Positions 60,531-64,000 of a stretch of 64,000 nt of DNA are shown here, piece by piece. Source of the stretch: Paramecium sonneborni (Eukaryota > Ciliophora > Oligohymenophorea > Peniculida > Parameciidae); assembly GCA_905182985.1 (NCBI GenBank), contig CAJJDN010000013.1, positions 644,516 to 708,515 of the forward strand, read 5' to 3'. Within the stretch, counting starts at the first letter, position 1, and each line of letters starts with the position of its first letter. Under the pieces are notes generated by a model that saw nothing but the letters and a program-made list of their open reading frames with translations, was not told the origin of the DNA and searched no databases. The position numbers were made by a program, and so were the translations under genes.

Positions 60531-61493
60531 ATTGTTTCAATAGTAAAGACCAATTCATGTTGTAGATTTAGAATAATATGATGACATTTGGAGAAAAAAA
60601 GTAGAAGACCTTGAAAAATAATTAAGAGAACTTTAAAAGTAAAAGCCCTAACCAATTGTTTAAGCTCCAGGTTATATTAGTTTTCTTATTTAAGAACCTG
60701 TCATTGAATTAAGAGCTGGAGCAGATACTGAAGATTTGGAAAAATAGATTCAATAGCTACAATTAGAATTGTATAAAACAAAAGAAGATTATGAAGATTT
60801 GTTATAAAAGTACAATGATAATCTTAAAGAGTTAGAATTATTGAAATGTAAATTATAAAATTAATTTTATTTTAGAGTAAATGAAAAATCATATATGTAC
60901 TGATAATACTGCTGAATTAAAAAAAAAAATTGAAGAATAAGATAAAGAAATAGAAAGATTGAAAGCTTTATTGGCTTCTCAAGTTCCAGTTGGTAAATAC
61001 TAATTTTTATAGTTATAGTTAACGATGATTCTGAATAATTAAAATTGTATCAAAAAAGAATCTCAGAATTGGAAAGCCAATTATAAGAATCAATTTTATA
61101 AGTTGAAAGATATAGATAAGAAAATTCATAATTATTATCATAATTAAACTTTTTTAAAGATTAAGTTAATGAAAAGGATGAAAAAATAAAAGAATTAGAA
61201 AAATAAATTGAAGATCTCAATAATGAATTAGATGGAATGTAGGATGAACAAGAAGAAATTATTGAACAAAGAGTTGAAACAATTAGAAAAGAACTCAAAA
61301 GTTGGAAAGATAAATTTTTGGCATTGAATGCTCAATTTCATGATTAACAGGAAAAATTAATGTTAACAGAAGCTGAATTAGATCATATTAAAAAATAAGG
61401 AGGTGCTGGAACTAAAGTAATTTTTATTTATAACTTTAATATTAGGGTAGCTAAGTAATCACTACAACAACTACAACAAAATCATCCAAATGA
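60463..61493 (+). CDS. coiled-coil cytoskeletal-type protein, 305 aa
   Basis: Introns at 60514-60543, 60848-60875, 60993-61018 and 61417-61445 (30, 28, 26 and 29 nt) give 306 codons. A short Gln/Pro head (MYQSLIQVQQPQPQIVRQRP) is followed by coiled coil over residues about 25-280, broken at QPIVQAPGYISF near residue 55. The last exon adds GSQVITTTTTTKSSK, a Thr-rich tail similar to phosphorylated tails of ciliate filament proteins. Such proteins build basal-body-associated fibres and lattices in ciliates; this one is not assigned to a named family. Confidence 0.85.
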
Positions 61494-62260
61494 GAAAATA
61501 GTAAATTTTTTAAATAAATTTAAACATTAAGTTTTACATAATATTTTATTATTGTTTATCAAAATATCTTTATTTTTACCTTTTTTATTGATATAAATTG
61601 ATTAGTTATCTTCTCAGATCAATTATTTTATAAGCTCATTATAATTCTTCAATTTTTATAAAAGATAGACATTTTAATATTTTGTGATCTATTTTAAATA
61701 ATATTTATAGTAAAATAAAAATACTAAAGTTATTATTAAGAAAGTTTCTAGATTCTTTTGAGTTTTATATAACATGATATAAAAATATCTTGATATTAAA
61801 AAAGTTAGTATTAATATTTTCTAATTGTAAAAATTGATTATAATTATTTGTTGTAAAGAATTACAAGAAAATTAATTTAAAATATTCTTATATCAAAAGT
61901 ACTGATACAAAAAATTCTTCAAGATATTTAAGCTTAAAATAATAAATGAATGGTGGTTGAATCTTTGCCAGCATAAATATTCTATTATTTTGTCTAATTT
62001 TTATAGGTTTTATTTGGAATATTATGATTAATAAGATTCTGCTTCTTTAGTTTTATTTAATATTTCATTAATCATAGACCCAAGACTTAAGAAATTGCCT
62101 TAGACAAAAAAGTCAAGAAAAATATTGAAAATTAAAGATCGTATGTTGTAATATAAAAGACATTTTATAGAATATAATTTTAAAAATTATAGATTGTATA
62201 AAAATTTAAATTTAAGTTAATAGAACCCATAATCAGCTAATTGTTTATATGCAAAATCGT
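61494..62260. other. intergenic, no supported gene
   Basis: About 770 bp of AT-rich DNA. A + strand frame MINKILLLQFYL (about 62027) is too short and unsupported. No RNA gene recognised. Confidence 0.45.
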
Positions 62261-62660
62261 TCAATTTATTAAGTTTAATAATTTATTAATTTCATTTTGA
62301 TAATGTCGATTATTTTAATCTATTCTTGAACTTATTTTTATAATTTTTCCTTTCGTATCAATTTAAATTTCTTCTTCATTTATATCGATATTATTTTCTT
62401 TAACCATATCTATTTCTAATTTTTCATGAAAGTAATTATATTTAAACTAAAAAATTTTATATCTTTAATTGTTTAGAAACTTTTTATTTTCTATAATTAA
62501 TAAATCATTTCTCTTATTTTTGATTAGAAATAGCATTTTGGACCACTTTGGAGCTTTTAGATATATTTTTTAATTGTTCTTCTTAAGCTTCAATGTTTTA
62601 AATATTTTGTGAATCAGAATTTTTGAAATTTTATCCATTTTTTCCACTATGCATTCTCAT
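62261..62660 (-). CDS. small unknown protein, about 121 aa
   Basis: The start MRMHSGKNGQNFKNSD is followed by a long 3' exon reading NDLLIIENKKFLNNQRYKIF and EIDMVKENNIDINEEEIQID, ending KLLNLIN. An intron of 34 nt (or 31 nt) around 62500-62540 joins them in frame; both give whole codons. The second exon is well balanced and charged like a real protein. No family recognised. Its start lies 181 bp from the divergent PP2C start. Confidence 0.6.
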
Positions 62661-62841
62661 TTTTATTTATTTCCTAATTTAATTAATTTTTCATATTGAT
62701 ATATGTCAAGGAAATGAATAAAGTTAGAAAAATATGGAGATTTATGAAAGTATCTATTGAATCTGATTTCTGTAAAATTGATTGGTTAATATCCGTTGAT
62801 GATATAATTGTAAAATATAAATTCAAATTTTATCACAAAAA

Positions 62842-64000
62842 ATGAATTAAAAGAATAGAGAAACACCATCATTTTTGAATAAATATTTACAAAAAGAGAA
62901 AAACCCTAAGAGACCTTTTGAATTCTAAGTGAAATAATAAGAAAAATAAGATATTTATGGAGGAATAAGAAAAACTATTGAATAAAATTTTAAAAGTTTA
63001 GGTGATGAATAACCAAAAAAAAATATGATTTTACCAAATTATGAACCATCAAAGTGTTCATCTGGTAGGAATGGTATAATAAAAGCATATGCTGCAAATA
63101 CAAATTAAGGACTAATAAGAGATTACAATGAAGATAGAGTTTCAATAATTTTGAATATAGTGAAACCATAAAATAGATAAGATGAAAATTGGCCTAAATG
63201 TTCATTTTTTGGTGTTTATGATGGACATGGAGGGTCAACTTGTGCTGATTTTTTGAGGGATAATTTGCATCAATTTGTAATAAAAGAAAATGAATTTCCA
63301 TGGAATCCAGTAGCAGCATTAAAAAAAGGATTTGAAGAAGCTGAGACTCATTTTTTGGCTTATGCATTGGATTAATATTAGAAAGGTAAACCAGAAAGAA
63401 GTGGATCATGTGCAATAGTCTGCTTAGTTGTAGGGGAAATTTGTTATGTTGCAAATGTAGGAGATAGTAGGGCAGTATTAAGTTCTTAGGGAGGAAAGAT
63501 AGTAACAAATTTATCAATCGATCATAAACCTGAGGCAGAAAAATTAAGAATATAAAAAGGAGGTGGAAAGATATATTAAACTCATGGGTTAAATGAAGAT
63601 GGATAAGAAATAGTTGGACCCATTAGAGTTATGCCAGGAAGATTATCAGTATCACGTACTTTTGGAGATATTGAAGCTAAGTTATAACAATTTGGAGGTA
63701 ATTCAAAAGTTGTAATATCAGAACCTGAAATCAAAATCTTTAAACTAAATCAGGATCATGATTTTATAGTAATGGGATGTAAATATAACATATTGAAATT
63801 TAGCTGATGGTATTTTTGATAAATTAAATTCAGAAGATGTTACTGATATAATATGGAAAGATTTAAAAAATAATGACAAATTAAATTTACATTCTCTTTT
63901 GAGTTAATCTGTGGATTCAGTATTAAAAGAAGCTATCTATAAAAAGAGTAGTGATAATATAACTCTATTAATAATTGCATTTCAAATTAACAAGTCTAAA
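62842..64000 (+). CDS. PP2C-family protein phosphatase, C-terminus cut by window edge
   Basis: A 25-nt intron at 63779-63803 leaves 378 codons up to the window end. PP2C motifs occur in order: RDYNEDRVS, FFGVYDGHGGSTCADFL, GSCAIVCLVVGEICYVANVG followed by DSRAV, LSIDHKP, RLSVSRTFGDIEAK and, across the intron, VMGSDGIFDKL. The metal-binding aspartates (in YDGHGG, the SDG motif and the final NIT region) are present, so the enzyme is predicted active. It removes phosphate from Ser/Thr. The N-terminal 90 residues are Gln/Lys-rich and without a myristoylation glycine. The end SSDNITLLIIAF is typical of the last PP2C strands, so only a short tail is missing. Confidence 0.95.

Noticed and set aside
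63194..63517. Minus-strand 107-aa ORF
   Set aside because: It lies opposite the PP2C catalytic core, which has all family motifs on the plus strand.

Overview
The window is protein-coding DNA from a ciliate macronucleus, most likely Paramecium. Three things seen in the sequence support this. First, the DNA is very AT-rich, and TAA and TAG are read as glutamine inside conserved proteins while TGA is the only stop. Second, introns are tiny, about 20-35 nt, almost all GTA...TAG. I placed about 68, and removing them restores frame in every spliced gene I call confidently. Third, genes are packed head to tail with gaps that often measure only 30-60 bp. All products below were read with TGA as the only stop. 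A standard-code translation shows only fragments.

Layout. 1-9.6 kb: IQ-motif protein (-, runs off the left edge), unknown protein (+), RAP-domain protein (+), PKA-like kinase (-), RBM25-like splicing factor (-) carrying a 1.1-kb duplication around a single N. 9.6-16.5 kb: TFIIS-M-domain poly-Q protein (+), helicase-less Dicer-like RNase III (+), Rab2 (-). 17-25.7 kb: helical protein, WD40 protein, coiled-coil protein (all +), ABHD13-type hydrolase (-), fatty-acid desaturase (+), outer-dynein-arm docking protein (+). 25.7-40.1 kb: membrane RING protein, unknown protein, EF-hand protein, tail-anchored protein (all -), RPA43-like Pol I subunit (+), FHA/RING-CH protein (-), several short or unresolved ORFs, a RecA-fold protein (+), ribosomal protein eS28 (+). 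40.1-41.8 kb: the longest empty stretch. 41.8-64 kb: two predicted proteins (+), two Myb proteins (one -, one +), a polytopic membrane protein (-), a small conserved protein (-), an acidic protein (-), a twin cyclic-nucleotide-binding protein (-), aspartic protease (-), Qc-SNARE (-), N-myristoyltransferase (-), exosome subunit Rrp43 (-), coiled-coil protein (+), a small protein (-), and a PP2C phosphatase (+) cut by the right edge.

The genes do not form operons or one pathway. They are a normal eukaryotic mix: RNA processing (RBM25, Rrp43, Dicer, RPA43), membrane traffic (Rab2, Qc-SNARE), cilium (dynein docking protein) and signalling (kinase, cyclic-nucleotide, EF-hand and PP2C proteins). 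Points of most interest are the Dicer of the type used in ciliate scan-RNA pathways, a PKA-type kinase without its glycine loop, a run of 29 consecutive TAA glutamine codons, and the RBM25 duplication whose copies differ only at silent sites.
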